Below, piece by piece: positions 1 through 6,172 of a stretch of DNA of 6,791 nt. The stretch is taken from assembly GCA_958413985.1 (NCBI GenBank), contig CATYVZ010000017.1, positions 1-6,791 on the forward strand. Direction: 5' to 3'. The notes under the pieces were generated by a model, which was given only the letters and a program-made list of their open reading frames with translations, ran no database searches and was not told the DNA's origin. How positions within the stretch are numbered: position 1 is the first letter of the stretch; every line of letters begins with the position of its first letter. A program made the translations under genes and the position numbers. This DNA comes from an uncultured Bacilli bacterium. GTDB lineage: Bacteria > Bacillota_I > Bacilli_A > RF39 > UBA660.

Positions 1-776
1 CTAGTTTAAAAGTAGAGAGTAATAATCATGAATATACATTATGTGATAATGGTAAGTTTGTTATGGATGATGAAGAATGTCCAAAACTATCAGTATCATT
101 TGCGGAAGATTCATGGGAGACAATAGCTAAGGTAATAAAATTAGGAAAAGCTTCTGAAGTATATAATGTAGGAGATACCAAAGAAGTGACATTAAATGCT
201 AATGATAGTGAACAAACTTTTACAGTAAGAATAGCAAATATGTCAACTCCAGAAGAATGTAATAGTGAAGGGTTTTCACAAACAGCATGTGGATTTGTAG
301 TAGAGTTTGTTGATATTATAATTGAGGCTGGAATGAATTCAACTGGCACTATGGACGGAGGCTGGCCAGCAAGTGAGATGTATAGTTTTGTCAATGAAGA
401 TATATATAATGCTTTACCAAGTGATTTAAGGAATATTATCATCGATACCTATACATTGTCAGAGAGTCGACGTAATGATATAAAATATTATACCTCAACA
501 GATAAATTATATTTATTATCACCAAAAGAAGTATATGGAACAAGTCCTTCTGGTTCGACAGAAGAATTAACAAGACAATTAGATTACTATAAGAATAATA
601 ATGTAACTTTAGATAATTATAGCGGAGCAATAAAGAGTAATACTTCTTGGTGGTTGCGTTCAGCCTATTGGATGAGTTGTTCTAATGGTTTTTATACCGT
701 TGATGTTGATGGTGATTGGAATTATTCCTATGCTTTATATAGTGTAGGTCTTTCCCCAGCTTTTAGAATTGGATAA
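1..776 (+). CDS. DUF6273-like C-terminal domain protein, 5' end outside window
   Basis: The frame is open from the left edge (first whole codon at position 3), so the ATG at 63 is probably internal. About 257 residues are visible, ending in tandem TAA codons. The C-terminal part resembles the DUF6273 family found at the end of many secreted or surface proteins of gut Bacillota: a strand-rich segment (TFTVRIANM), then GFVVEFVDII, then a GGWPASEMYSFVN block followed by a helix (ALPSDLRNIII), a LYLLSPKEVYG strand, and the hallmark WWLRSA with a closing GLSPAFRIG. No transmembrane or sorting motif follows, so the protein ends with this domain. Five cysteines are visible, including ECPKL, ECNSEG and TACGF. 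Its function is unknown in the family as far as I know; an extracellular location is inferred from domain type only. The missing N-terminus could carry a signal peptide, repeats or an anchor. Confidence 0.75.
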   Translation, partial: SLKVESNNHEYTLCDNGKFVMDDEECPKLSVSFAEDSWETIAKVIKLGKASEVYNVGDTKEVTLNANDSEQTFTVRIANMSTPEECNSEGFSQTACGFVVEFVDIIIEAGMNSTGTMDGGWPASEMYSFVNEDIYNALPSDLRNIIIDTYTLSESRRNDIKYYTSTDKLYLLSPKEVYGTSPSGSTEELTRQLDYYKNNNVTLDNYSGAIKSNTSWWLRSAYWMSCSNGFYTVDVDGDWNYSYALYSVGLSPAFRIG

Positions 777-777
777 T

Positions 778-820
778 AAAAAAACAAATAAGTAAAATAA
801 GCTTATTTGTTTTTCGTTTT
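778..820. terminator. Bidirectional intrinsic terminator between convergent genes
   Basis: A perfect 13-bp A/T-rich stem (780-792 with 802-814; arm AAAACAAATAAG) encloses a 9-nt loop. On the + strand the stem runs into a T-rich stretch (810-820), and on the - strand the A-run at 778-784 becomes a T-tract. It lies between the stop of the DUF6273-like gene and the stop of the prsA-like gene, so it can serve both. The low GC content of the stem makes its strength uncertain. Confidence 0.7.
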
Positions 821-1808
821 AATTTTTTTGTAAACTTTTCATTGCAGCATCATAAGAATCTTTAATAATATCATCATAGATAACCATATTATATTTTTCT
901 CTTAAACCAGCCCAATAAACAGATTGAGCATTAGTTTCACTTAATAATTCTGAAACTAAACTATCTAAAATTTTATCTTTAACAGAATCTAAACTAGGTT
1001 TTTCCTTTTGACTAACTTTGTATATAATATGATAACCATATTTTGTTTCAACTGGTTCAGTTGTAAATTCACCAACATTAAGATCATTAGCTGCTTCCCA
1101 GAATTCCTCTACTAAGCCACTTTCATTAGTGATATTTTCTAATAAACCACCTTGATTAACAGTTCCAGTATCATCAGAATTCTCTTTAGCTAAATTAGTA
1201 AAGTCTTCTTCTAAATTTTCACTGTTTTTAATTTGACTAATTAATTCCTTAGCTTTTTCTAAAGCTTTATTTTCAGCTTCTTCGATTTCTTCATCAGTCA
1301 TATCATCTTCAACATCTGGAGAAATCAAAATATGTCTAACTGTTATTTCACCAAAAATGCTTTCATCATAATAAGCTTGAATTTCCTCATCTTTAATTAC
1401 ATCGTTTTTAACATATTGTTCAAGTACAGCTGTTTGCATATAAGAATCTGTTAAATATGATAAGAATTCATCCCCACTGTTATAATTATCATACTGTAAG
1501 AAACTATTCCATTCGCTACCATAAGCAGCATATAAAGAATCATAATAAGATTGTGCTTGCTTTTTAGCATCTTCCTTCATTTCATCAGTCAATTCTTGAT
1601 CAGCAATATAATTATTTACTAAATTAATTAAAACTCCAGTACCACTGATTTCCTTTAATTCGTCAAAAAACTCCTCTGCTGTAAATTGTTTACCGTTAAT
1701 CTCGACGATAACTTGTTTACCATCCTGCAAAACCGGAATCTTCTTACAACCAGTCATTAACAAGGGCAAACACAAAAGTAGCAATAAATATTTTTTCTTG
1801 TTTTTCAT
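819..1808 (-). CDS. prsA: PrsA-like lipoprotein peptidyl-prolyl isomerase (foldase)
   Basis: A 329-residue protein. It has a lipoprotein signal peptide: a basic n-region (MKNKKK), a Leu-rich core, and lipobox MTGC with Cys21 as the lipidated residue (Met at -3 is acceptable though less usual than Leu). The mature part has an N-terminal chaperone region (about 30-150) and a parvulin/PpiC rotamase domain at about 154-266. The domain shows EITVRHILI with His159, the QGGLLE turn at 219-224 and the closing ETKYGYHIIYK with His260. A C-terminal helix returns to the chaperone lobe. In the known family, PrsA sits on the outer face of the membrane and assists folding of exported proteins, including penicillin-binding proteins. 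The start is supported by AAGGAGAGGA (complement of 1818-1827) and a promoter just upstream. The gene appears monocistronic. Some SurA/PpiC-type lipoproteins look similar, so the exact substrate role is inferred. Confidence 0.9.
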   Translation of the reverse strand: MKNKKKYLLLLLCLPLLMTGCKKIPVLQDGKQVIVEINGKQFTAEEFFDELKEISGTGVLINLVNNYIADQELTDEMKEDAKKQAQSYYDSLYAAYGSEWNSFLQYDNYNSGDEFLSYLTDSYMQTAVLEQYVKNDVIKDEEIQAYYDESIFGEITVRHILISPDVEDDMTDEEIEEAENKALEKAKELISQIKNSENLEEDFTNLAKENSDDTGTVNQGGLLENITNESGLVEEFWEAANDLNVGEFTTEPVETKYGYHIIYKVSQKEKPSLDSVKDKILDSLVSELLSETNAQSVYWAGLREKYNMVIYDDIIKDSYDAAMKSLQKN

Positions 1809-1817
1809 TTTTCTAAA

Positions 1818-1827
1818 TCCTCTCCTT
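1818..1827 (-). promoter_or_regulatory. prsA ribosome-binding site
   Basis: The complement reads AAGGAGAGGA, a strong match to the anti-Shine-Dalgarno sequence, 9 nt upstream of the prsA ATG at 1808. It fixes the start codon and lies inside the short leader predicted from the promoter. Confidence 0.75.
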
Positions 1828-1842
1828 TATTACACACAACTC

Positions 1843-1871
1843 ATTATAACAAAATCTTGTAAAAAAAACAA
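1843..1871 (-). promoter_or_regulatory. prsA promoter (extended -10, SigA type)
   Basis: Read on the - strand, a perfect TATAAT (1843-1848) is preceded by TGT to give the extended -10 form TGnTATAAT (1843-1851). A weak -35, TTGTTT (1866-1871), lies 17 nt upstream. Transcription would begin near 1836, giving a leader of about 28 nt that holds the ribosome-binding site. The extended -10 probably compensates for the poor -35. Confidence 0.7.
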
Positions 1872-1887
1872 TATTTTTCCATTATCT

Positions 1888-1917
1888 ATCACAAAACTTT
1901 CAAAATACCATACAATA
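1888..1917 (+). promoter_or_regulatory. Candidate promoter for the tiny membrane-protein pair (SigA or sporulation sigma)
   Basis: CATACAATA at 1909-1917 contains TACAAT (5/6 match to the SigA -10). With ATCACA (1888-1893, 4/6 to TTGACA) at 17 nt it could be a modest SigA promoter. The same bases also match the B. subtilis SigK -10 pattern CATAnnnTA and the SigE core CATACAnT, with CACA (1890-1893) resembling the SigK -35 (mACm) at 15 nt. The second reading suits the YjcZ-like product, but sequence alone cannot decide between them. Confidence 0.45.
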
Positions 1918-1931
1918 ATGTGAAAAGACAA

Positions 1932-1939
1932 AAAGGAGG
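1932..1939 (+). promoter_or_regulatory. Strong ribosome-binding site of the 28-codon gene
   Basis: AAAGGAGG with 9 nt to the ATG at 1949. It is the strongest Shine-Dalgarno match in the window, which argues that this very short frame is really translated. Confidence 0.75.
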
Positions 1940-1948
1940 ATGATTTAT

Positions 1949-2035
1949 ATGTGTTGTAACAATGGTATATCTGGAGCTGCTATCGTTTTAGTGCTTTTTA
2001 TTCTTTTAATCATTATACTTGGAGCTTATATCTAA
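1949..2035 (+). CDS. YjcZ-like tiny transmembrane protein, 28 aa
   Basis: A 28-codon frame, ATG to TAA. The peptide begins MCCNNGISG and continues into one hydrophobic segment (residues 10-28; AAIVLVLFILLIIILGAYI). The Gly-Ala-x-x-Val-Leu-Phe-Ile-Leu-Leu-Ile-Ile...Gly-Ala pattern resembles the YjcZ/tiny_TM_bacill family of very short sporulation-associated Bacillus proteins (typical core ALIVVLFILLIIVGA). Two adjacent cysteines sit at the N-terminal edge of the membrane segment and could be acylated or form a disulfide; this is inference. It is preceded by a strong ribosome-binding site and followed 17 nt later by a paralogous small gene. A short hydrophobic peptide could also be a type I toxin, but the ordered promoter, RBS and paralogue pair fit a family protein better. 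Its molecular role is not known to me. Confidence 0.72.
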   Translation: MCCNNGISGAAIVLVLFILLIIILGAYI

Positions 2036-2052
2036 GATAAAGGAGTAATAGT

Positions 2053-2169
2053 ATGAATTGTGAAACATGTAATACGACATGCAAATGTGAACGCACAAAT
2101 AATAATTATTTAATTATAATTGTTCTATATATCTTACTTGCTATCATTTTAGGGGCATGTCTTTATTAA
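2053..2169 (+). CDS. Cys-rich tiny transmembrane protein, 38 aa, paralogue of its upstream neighbour
   Basis: A 38-codon frame with AAAGGAG (2039-2045) 7 nt ahead of the ATG. The N-terminal half, MNCETCNTTCKCERTNNN, carries four cysteines as C-x2-C-x3-C-x-C, and the rest (residues 19-38) is one hydrophobic segment ending LGACLY. The segment V-L-Y-I-L-L-A-I-I-L-G-A aligns without gaps with V-L-F-I-L-L-I-I-I-L-G-A of the upstream peptide (10 of 12 identical), so the two look like tandem duplicates that differ in their N-terminal heads. The Cys cluster could bind a metal or be modified; nothing in the sequence proves this. It is probably co-transcribed with its neighbour and ends inside a terminator hairpin. 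I do not recognise a named family for the Cys head. Confidence 0.68.
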   Translation: MNCETCNTTCKCERTNNNYLIIIVLYILLAIILGACLY

Positions 2170-2190
2170 GAGGAATATTCCTCTTTTTAT
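2168..2190 (+). terminator. Intrinsic terminator of the tiny membrane-protein operon
   Basis: The perfect palindrome AAGAGGAATATTCCTCTT (2168-2185) forms a 7-bp stem with a 4-nt loop and is followed by TTTAT, completing a T-run at 2184-2188. The hairpin starts on the last two bases of the stop codon, so translation ends directly in the terminator. It insulates mraZ from the upstream pair. Confidence 0.75.
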
Positions 2191-2201
2191 TATAAAAGTT
2201 T

Positions 2202-2222
2202 AAAAAAACCTCAAAAAAACCT
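2202..2222 (+). repeat. Two A-tract direct repeats upstream of the mraZ promoter
   Basis: AAAAAAACCT occurs at 2202-2211 and again at 2213-2222, an 11-bp period ending at the -35 hexamer. Helically phased A-tracts at this place can bend DNA or act as an UP-like element for RNA polymerase; that role is inference. Confidence 0.5.
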
Positions 2223-2250
2223 TTACAAATCACCATTGATGGAGTAAAAT
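2222..2250 (+). promoter_or_regulatory. mraZ operon promoter (SigA type)
   Basis: TTTACA (2222-2227, 5/6) and TAAAAT (2245-2250, 5/6) are separated by exactly 17 nt. Transcription should start near 2257, giving a leader of about 37 nt to the mraZ start at 2294. Phased A-tracts lie immediately upstream and the MraZ-type box array immediately downstream. Confidence 0.75.
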
Positions 2251-2290
2251 AATGGTATATAGTGGTACTAGGTGGTTAAAAGTGGGTGAT
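2251..2290 (+). promoter_or_regulatory. MraZ operator: four TGG boxes at 10-bp period
   Basis: Four consecutive decamers start AATGGT, AGTGGT, GGTGGT and AGTGGG, placing TGG at 2253, 2263, 2273 and 2283. MraZ of E. coli and of mollicutes is known to bind short G-rich direct repeats spaced one helical turn apart upstream of its own operon (TGGGN-N5 and AAAGTG-type boxes). The array covers the predicted start point and leader, so bound MraZ would be expected to block initiation or escape. The last box also overlaps the mraZ ribosome-binding site (GGGTGAT). Confidence 0.75.
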
Positions 2291-2293
2291 AAT

Positions 2294-2728
2294 ATGTTCA
2301 TGGGTGAATATCATCATACGATCGATGATAAAGGAAGAATCATTATTCCTGCCAAAATAAGATATGAATTAGGTGAACAATTTATTGTAACTAAAGGGTT
2401 AGATGGTTGTTTATTTGTCTATCCGAAAGAAGAATGGCAAAACATTGCTAAAAAGTATAAAGAATTACCTAACACTAAAGATGCCCGTAATTATCTTCGT
2501 TTCTTTTTATCAGGCGCAACAGTCTGCGAATTTGATAAACAAGGTCGATTAAATATCAGTCAACCGTTGATCAAATATGCTGATTTAAAAAAAGAATGTA
2601 TTATAATTGGTGTCAACGACCGCTTAGAAATTTGGAATAAAGAACGATGGGAGTTATTTTTAGAAACTAACGAAAGTTCTATTTCTGATATCGCTGATAG
2701 TTTATTTGCTTCTAATATCAATATTTAA
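2294..2728 (+). CDS. mraZ: MraZ transcriptional regulator of the division and cell-wall cluster
   Basis: A 144-residue protein starting MFMGEYHHTIDDKGR, the canonical MraZ N-terminus. It has two SpoVT/AbrB-like half domains, each with a DxxGR motif: DDKGRIIIPAKIR at 11-23 and DKQGRLNIS at 81-89. The conserved RFFLSGATVCEFD (69-81) and ECIIIGVNDRLEIW (101-114) are also present. Known MraZ proteins form ring-shaped oligomers that bind repeated boxes in front of their own gene. An upstream in-frame ATG at 2252 would add 14 residues, but it lies at or before the predicted transcription start and inside the operator, has no ribosome-binding site, and the extra residues are not MraZ-like. ATG 2294 has GGGTGAT (2284-2290) in front. 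It is the first gene of a tight operon with rsmH, ftsL and pbpB, and is probably autoregulated through the box array. Confidence 0.95.
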   Translation: MFMGEYHHTIDDKGRIIIPAKIRYELGEQFIVTKGLDGCLFVYPKEEWQNIAKKYKELPNTKDARNYLRFFLSGATVCEFDKQGRLNISQPLIKYADLKKECIIIGVNDRLEIWNKERWELFLETNESSISDIADSLFASNINI

Positions 2729-2737
2729 GGTGAGATT

Positions 2738-3646
2738 ATGCATGTAAGTGTTCTGTTAAAAGAAAGTATCGAAGGATTAAATTTAAAAGAAAATAGCATA
2801 ATTGTTGATTGTACATTAGGTTATGCTGGTCATAGTAGTGAAATATTAAAAAGAATAAAAAACGGATATTTATATGCATTTGATCAAGATAGGATGGCAA
2901 TCGAAAAAGCCAACGAAAGATTAAAGAAGATTAATTCTAATTTTAAAATTATCGAAAGCAATTTTGTCAATTTAAAAGAAGAATTAGCTAAGTTAAATAT
3001 TACTTTAGTTGACGGTATTTTATATGATTTAGGAGTATCTAGTCCACAATTAGATAATAGTGAACGTGGCTTTAGCTTCCATCAAGATGCAAAGCTAGAT
3101 ATGCGAATGAATCAAAATCAAAAGTTAGATGCTTATTATGTCGTCAACAATTATTCATTAGAGCAACTGATTAACATTTTTAAGAAATATGGCGAAGAAA
3201 AGTATGCTGTCAGTATTGCTAAAGGAATAATAAAAAATCGACCGATCACCACAACTTTAGAATTAGTAGAAGTTATTAAACAAAATGTACCATTTAGTTA
3301 TAAAAATGAAAAACACCCAGCAAGAAAAGTTTTTCAGGCATTAAGAATCGAAGTTAACGATGAATTAAACGTCTTAGAAAAAAGCCTAAGACAAGCCTTA
3401 GAACTAATTGCAGTCGGTGGTAGAATATGTGTTATTACATTTCATTCTCTTGAAGATAGAATATGTAAAAACATCTTTAAAGAAGTTAGTAAGGTTGATG
3501 ACAACTTAAAAGATTTGCCGATCATCCCTATTGATTATCAACCAAAATATAAGATAGTTGAAAGTATTACTCCTAAAGAGGAAGAATTAATAAATAACAA
3601 TCGAGCTAGAAGTGCAAAACTAAGAATAATTGAAAGGATAAGATAA
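2738..3646 (+). CDS. rsmH: 16S rRNA (cytosine1402-N4)-methyltransferase RsmH
   Basis: A 302-residue member of the RsmH/MraW family, which uses S-adenosylmethionine to methylate N4 of C1402 in the P-site region of 16S rRNA. Visible signatures: the SAM-binding loop VDCTLGYAGHS (23-33), the acidic FDQD at 48-51, ILYDLGVSSPQLD (94-106), GFSFHQDAKLDMRM (111-124), HPARKVFQALRIEVNDEL (193-210), ITFHSLEDRI (233-242) and the C-terminal NNRARSAKLRIIER. The length is normal for the family and no motif is missing; the usual GGGG of the SAM loop reads GYAG here. The start has AAGGTGA (2727-2733), which overlaps the mraZ stop codon, so translation of the two genes is probably coupled. The gap to mraZ is 9 nt and to ftsL 2 nt. 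Confidence 0.96.
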   Translation: MHVSVLLKESIEGLNLKENSIIVDCTLGYAGHSSEILKRIKNGYLYAFDQDRMAIEKANERLKKINSNFKIIESNFVNLKEELAKLNITLVDGILYDLGVSSPQLDNSERGFSFHQDAKLDMRMNQNQKLDAYYVVNNYSLEQLINIFKKYGEEKYAVSIAKGIIKNRPITTTLELVEVIKQNVPFSYKNEKHPARKVFQALRIEVNDELNVLEKSLRQALELIAVGGRICVITFHSLEDRICKNIFKEVSKVDDNLKDLPIIPIDYQPKYKIVESITPKEEELINNNRARSAKLRIIERIR

Positions 3647-3648
3647 GA

Positions 3649-3936
3649 ATGGCAAAAAAAAGAAAAGGTTTATCTAAAGGAGAAAAATTGTTATATTTAA
3701 GTGGTGTGATATGTTTTGCCTTATCGATCATGATTAAAATCTTTTTTGGTGCAAGTATTGGCAATTATAAAATGAGTAATGAAAAAATTAGATATCAAAT
3801 TTCTAATGAAGATAAAACTGTTGAAAGCTTGACGATGCAAGTTAATGAATTGACCTCTTTTGATAATGTTCAAAAGGTTGTCAAAGAACTAGGATTGGCG
3901 TATAATAATGATAATATAGTTGTTATCAATGATTAG
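3649..3936 (+). CDS. ftsL: Cell division protein FtsL
   Basis: A 95-residue bitopic protein with a short basic cytoplasmic tail (MAKKRKGLSKGEK), one membrane segment (about 14-37, interrupted by Lys30), and an extracytoplasmic helix suited to a coiled coil (about 42-70). The closing SFDNVQKVVKELGLAYNNDNIVVI is the typical FtsL/DivIC-like tail. In Gram-positive bacteria FtsL works with DivIB and DivIC to organise and activate septal wall synthesis by PBP2B and FtsW. Identification rests on topology, length, the tail motif and the conserved position between rsmH and the PBP gene, because FtsL sequences are weakly conserved. The ribosome-binding site is GAAAGGA (3632-3638), inside the end of rsmH; the genes are only 2 nt apart, which suggests coupling. 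Confidence 0.88.
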   Translation: MAKKRKGLSKGEKLLYLSGVICFALSIMIKIFFGASIGNYKMSNEKIRYQISNEDKTVESLTMQVNELTSFDNVQKVVKELGLAYNNDNIVVIND

Positions 3937-3946
3937 AGGTGAAAAT

Positions 3947-6118
3947 ATGAAGACAAGAAATTTAAAGTGGAAAACTCCGATGGTTGTTTTTGGAATATTT
4001 CTTGTTTTTATTTTGATCTTATTTTTACAGTATGCCTATTTATCTTTATCGCCTAGTGTCTATGGAATCGATATGGAAGAATTTGCTTCTAATCGTAATA
4101 CTTATTCTTCAATTTTGTATGCTAAAAGAGGCACTATCTACGATAATGCCGGCAATGTTTTAGCTAACGATGTTTCAAGTTATACAGTGATCGCTTATCT
4201 AGATGAAAGTAGAACTGGTTCTTCTAGTACTCTACACCATGTAGTCGACAAACAGATGACAGCCGAAGCTCTAGCGCCTTTATTAAATATGGAAGTAGCA
4301 ACTTTGCTAGAACTATTAAATAGAGATGCTTATCAGGTCGAATTAGGTCCAGGTGGTCGAGGAATAAGTGAAATTCTAAAAAAGCAGATTGAAGATTTAA
4401 ATTTACCGGGCATCGATTTTATCGAAAGTTACAAAAGATACTATCCAAATGGTGATTTTGCTTCTTATATTATTGGTTATGCTAAGAAAAAAGAAACTGA
4501 GATTACGATCGACAATATTACCAAAATCGAAGATATAATTGTCGGCGAGTTGGGAATCGAAGTGGGTTATGAAGATATTTTAAAAGGCCAAAATGGTTAT
4601 ATCAGTTATCAACAAGACCGTTATGGTTATAAAATACCTGATACTCCTGAAGAAAACTATCCCGCTACAAATGGTAGCGATATTTATCTAACTATCGATT
4701 CGAACATTCAAAGAATTTTAGAGGCGGCTATCGATGAGAACGTTGCCAATTATGATCCTGAATGGATAACAATTAATGTTATGGATGCTAAAACAGGTGA
4801 TATTTTAGGTTCAGCTGCTACTCCTTCTTTTGATCCTAACAAATTAAATTTAACTAATTATGAAAATCCTTTGACTTCATTTTCCTATGAACCGGGTAGT
4901 GTTATGAAAATATTTACTTATATGTGTGCCATCGAAAAAGGAACATACGATGGCAACAAGACTTATTTATCTGGTAATATTGAAATTGAAGGAACTAAAA
5001 TATATGATTGGAATACAGTTGGTTGGGGTGAAATCACCTTTGATCGTGGCTTCATTTTATCAAGTAATGTCGCTACTTCTAACATCGTCAATCAATTTAT
5101 TACAAAAGATGATTTAAAATCTTGTTTAGAAAGTTATGGTTTTGGAAGTAAAACAGGAATTGAATTACCTAGAGAATTATCTGGCAGTTTAGTTTTTAAT
5201 TATCCAGTTGAAATAGCTGCTGCTTCCTATGGTCAAGGTATTACCACAACTCCGATTCAGCATTTACAAGCTTTAAGTATTATTGCTAATAACGGTTATA
5301 TGGTTAAACCACATGTTGTCAGTAAAATAGTGGAAAATGGTCAAGTTACTTATGAAAGACAAGTCGAAAAAAGCGAACAGATCGTCAGTGAGGCAACTAT
5401 TAATAAAATTAAAGATTTGATGTATGATGCTATTCACGATGAAGAAGGTGGCGCAGTTGGTTTGGGTTATCGTGTTGATGGGTTAGAAGTTATTGGTAAA
5501 ACAGGAACTGCTGAAATATACGACGATCAAAACGGAGGATATTTAACGGGGTGGTTAGATCATTTATATTCTTTTTCAGGAATGTTTCCTAAGGATGATC
5601 CAGAAATAATTATTTTTGTATCGGTTAAAAGGCCTAATAATGGTTCTAATATCGGACTTAAAGAAATGACACAATCAGTTATGGAATCGGTTGCTAAATA
5701 TAAAGGTTTAATTGGTAATGGTGACAATGAGAATGGAATGAACAAATATGAAATTGAAAACTATCTTAATTTAAATATCGTAGATGTAGAAAAGCAACTA
5801 GAAACTAAAGAATTAGATGTTGTAATTTTAGGAGATGGTGATCGTATCATCGATCAATATCCTAAAGCTAACACAACCGTTTTAAGTGGCGATAAAATAT
5901 TCTTATTGACTAATAGTAATAAAATAACGATGCCTGATTTGAATGGTTATTCAAGAATTGAAGCGATCACTTTATTAGATATGTTAAATATATCTTATGA
6001 AATAGATGGTTATGGTTTTGTTGTTGAACAAAGTATTAAGCCGGGTAGTGAATTACCTGATACAGTCAAATTGGTTTTAAAGCAAAAATATAATATAGAC
6101 AAAGAATCAGATGAATGA
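3947..6118 (+). CDS. pbpB: Class B penicillin-binding protein 2B (septal transpeptidase, two PASTA domains)
   Basis: A 723-residue membrane-anchored DD-transpeptidase that crosslinks septal peptidoglycan. One N-terminal membrane anchor (about 11-31) is followed by the dimerisation/pedestal domain starting at AKRGTIYDNAGNVLA (59-73). The transpeptidase domain has all three active-site motifs: S318-V-M-K321 (catalytic Ser318), S372-S373-N374 and K518-T519-G520. Two PASTA modules close the protein (about 600-655 and 659-712); the second opens TMPDLNGYSR and contains VVEQSIKPGSELP. Two PASTA units and this order match PBP2B of Bacilli better than the one-PASTA SpoVD. The start chosen has AGAGGTGA (3935-3942) 4 nt ahead. 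In-frame ATGs at 3920 and 3929 overlap ftsL, lack such a site and add residues before the basic MKTRNLKWK. It lies 10 nt after ftsL and ends in TGA. SpoVD-like use is possible but less likely. Confidence 0.94.
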   Translation: MKTRNLKWKTPMVVFGIFLVFILILFLQYAYLSLSPSVYGIDMEEFASNRNTYSSILYAKRGTIYDNAGNVLANDVSSYTVIAYLDESRTGSSSTLHHVVDKQMTAEALAPLLNMEVATLLELLNRDAYQVELGPGGRGISEILKKQIEDLNLPGIDFIESYKRYYPNGDFASYIIGYAKKKETEITIDNITKIEDIIVGELGIEVGYEDILKGQNGYISYQQDRYGYKIPDTPEENYPATNGSDIYLTIDSNIQRILEAAIDENVANYDPEWITINVMDAKTGDILGSAATPSFDPNKLNLTNYENPLTSFSYEPGSVMKIFTYMCAIEKGTYDGNKTYLSGNIEIEGTKIYDWNTVGWGEITFDRGFILSSNVATSNIVNQFITKDDLKSCLESYGFGSKTGIELPRELSGSLVFNYPVEIAAASYGQGITTTPIQHLQALSIIANNGYMVKPHVVSKIVENGQVTYERQVEKSEQIVSEATINKIKDLMYDAIHDEEGGAVGLGYRVDGLEVIGKTGTAEIYDDQNGGYLTGWLDHLYSFSGMFPKDDPEIIIFVSVKRPNNGSNIGLKEMTQSVMESVAKYKGLIGNGDNENGMNKYEIENYLNLNIVDVEKQLETKELDVVILGDGDRIIDQYPKANTTVLSGDKIFLLTNSNKITMPDLNGYSRIEAITLLDMLNISYEIDGYGFVVEQSIKPGSELPDTVKLVLKQKYNIDKESDE

Positions 6119-6172
6119 TTCTTTTGGCTATATGGTAAAATTACTTAAAAAATAGGAATTGATAGTAAAAAT

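Noticed and set aside
26..442. 138-codon open frame on the - strand
   Set aside because: It lies antisense inside the DUF6273-like gene, has low-complexity Ser/Thr-rich content and no family resemblance; it is a shadow frame.
439..630. 63-codon open frame on the - strand
   Set aside because: Leu/Tyr/Ile-rich translation of the complement of an AT-rich coding region; no ribosome-binding site considered convincing and no family match.
1949..2190. Type I toxin-antitoxin locus (small hydrophobic toxin with antisense RNA)
   Set aside because: The peptides are short and hydrophobic, but I see no convincing antisense promoter and RNA structure over them, and the core resembles the YjcZ/tiny-TM family; kept only as an alternative.
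4926..5117. 63-codon open frame on the + strand within pbpB
   Set aside because: It overlaps the transpeptidase domain in another frame, and the pbpB frame is conserved throughout.
5560..5745. 61-codon open frame on the - strand within pbpB
   Set aside because: Antisense shadow of the region after the KTG motif; no supporting signals.
6116..6118. TGA read as Trp (mycoplasma-type code), extending pbpB by about 11 codons
   Set aside because: The Trp codons checked in mraZ and the DUF6273-like gene are TGG and no gene has an internal TGA, so the standard code is far more likely.
6132..6155. Seven-codon frame MVKLLKK after pbpB
   Set aside because: No ribosome-binding site and too short to support; probably chance.
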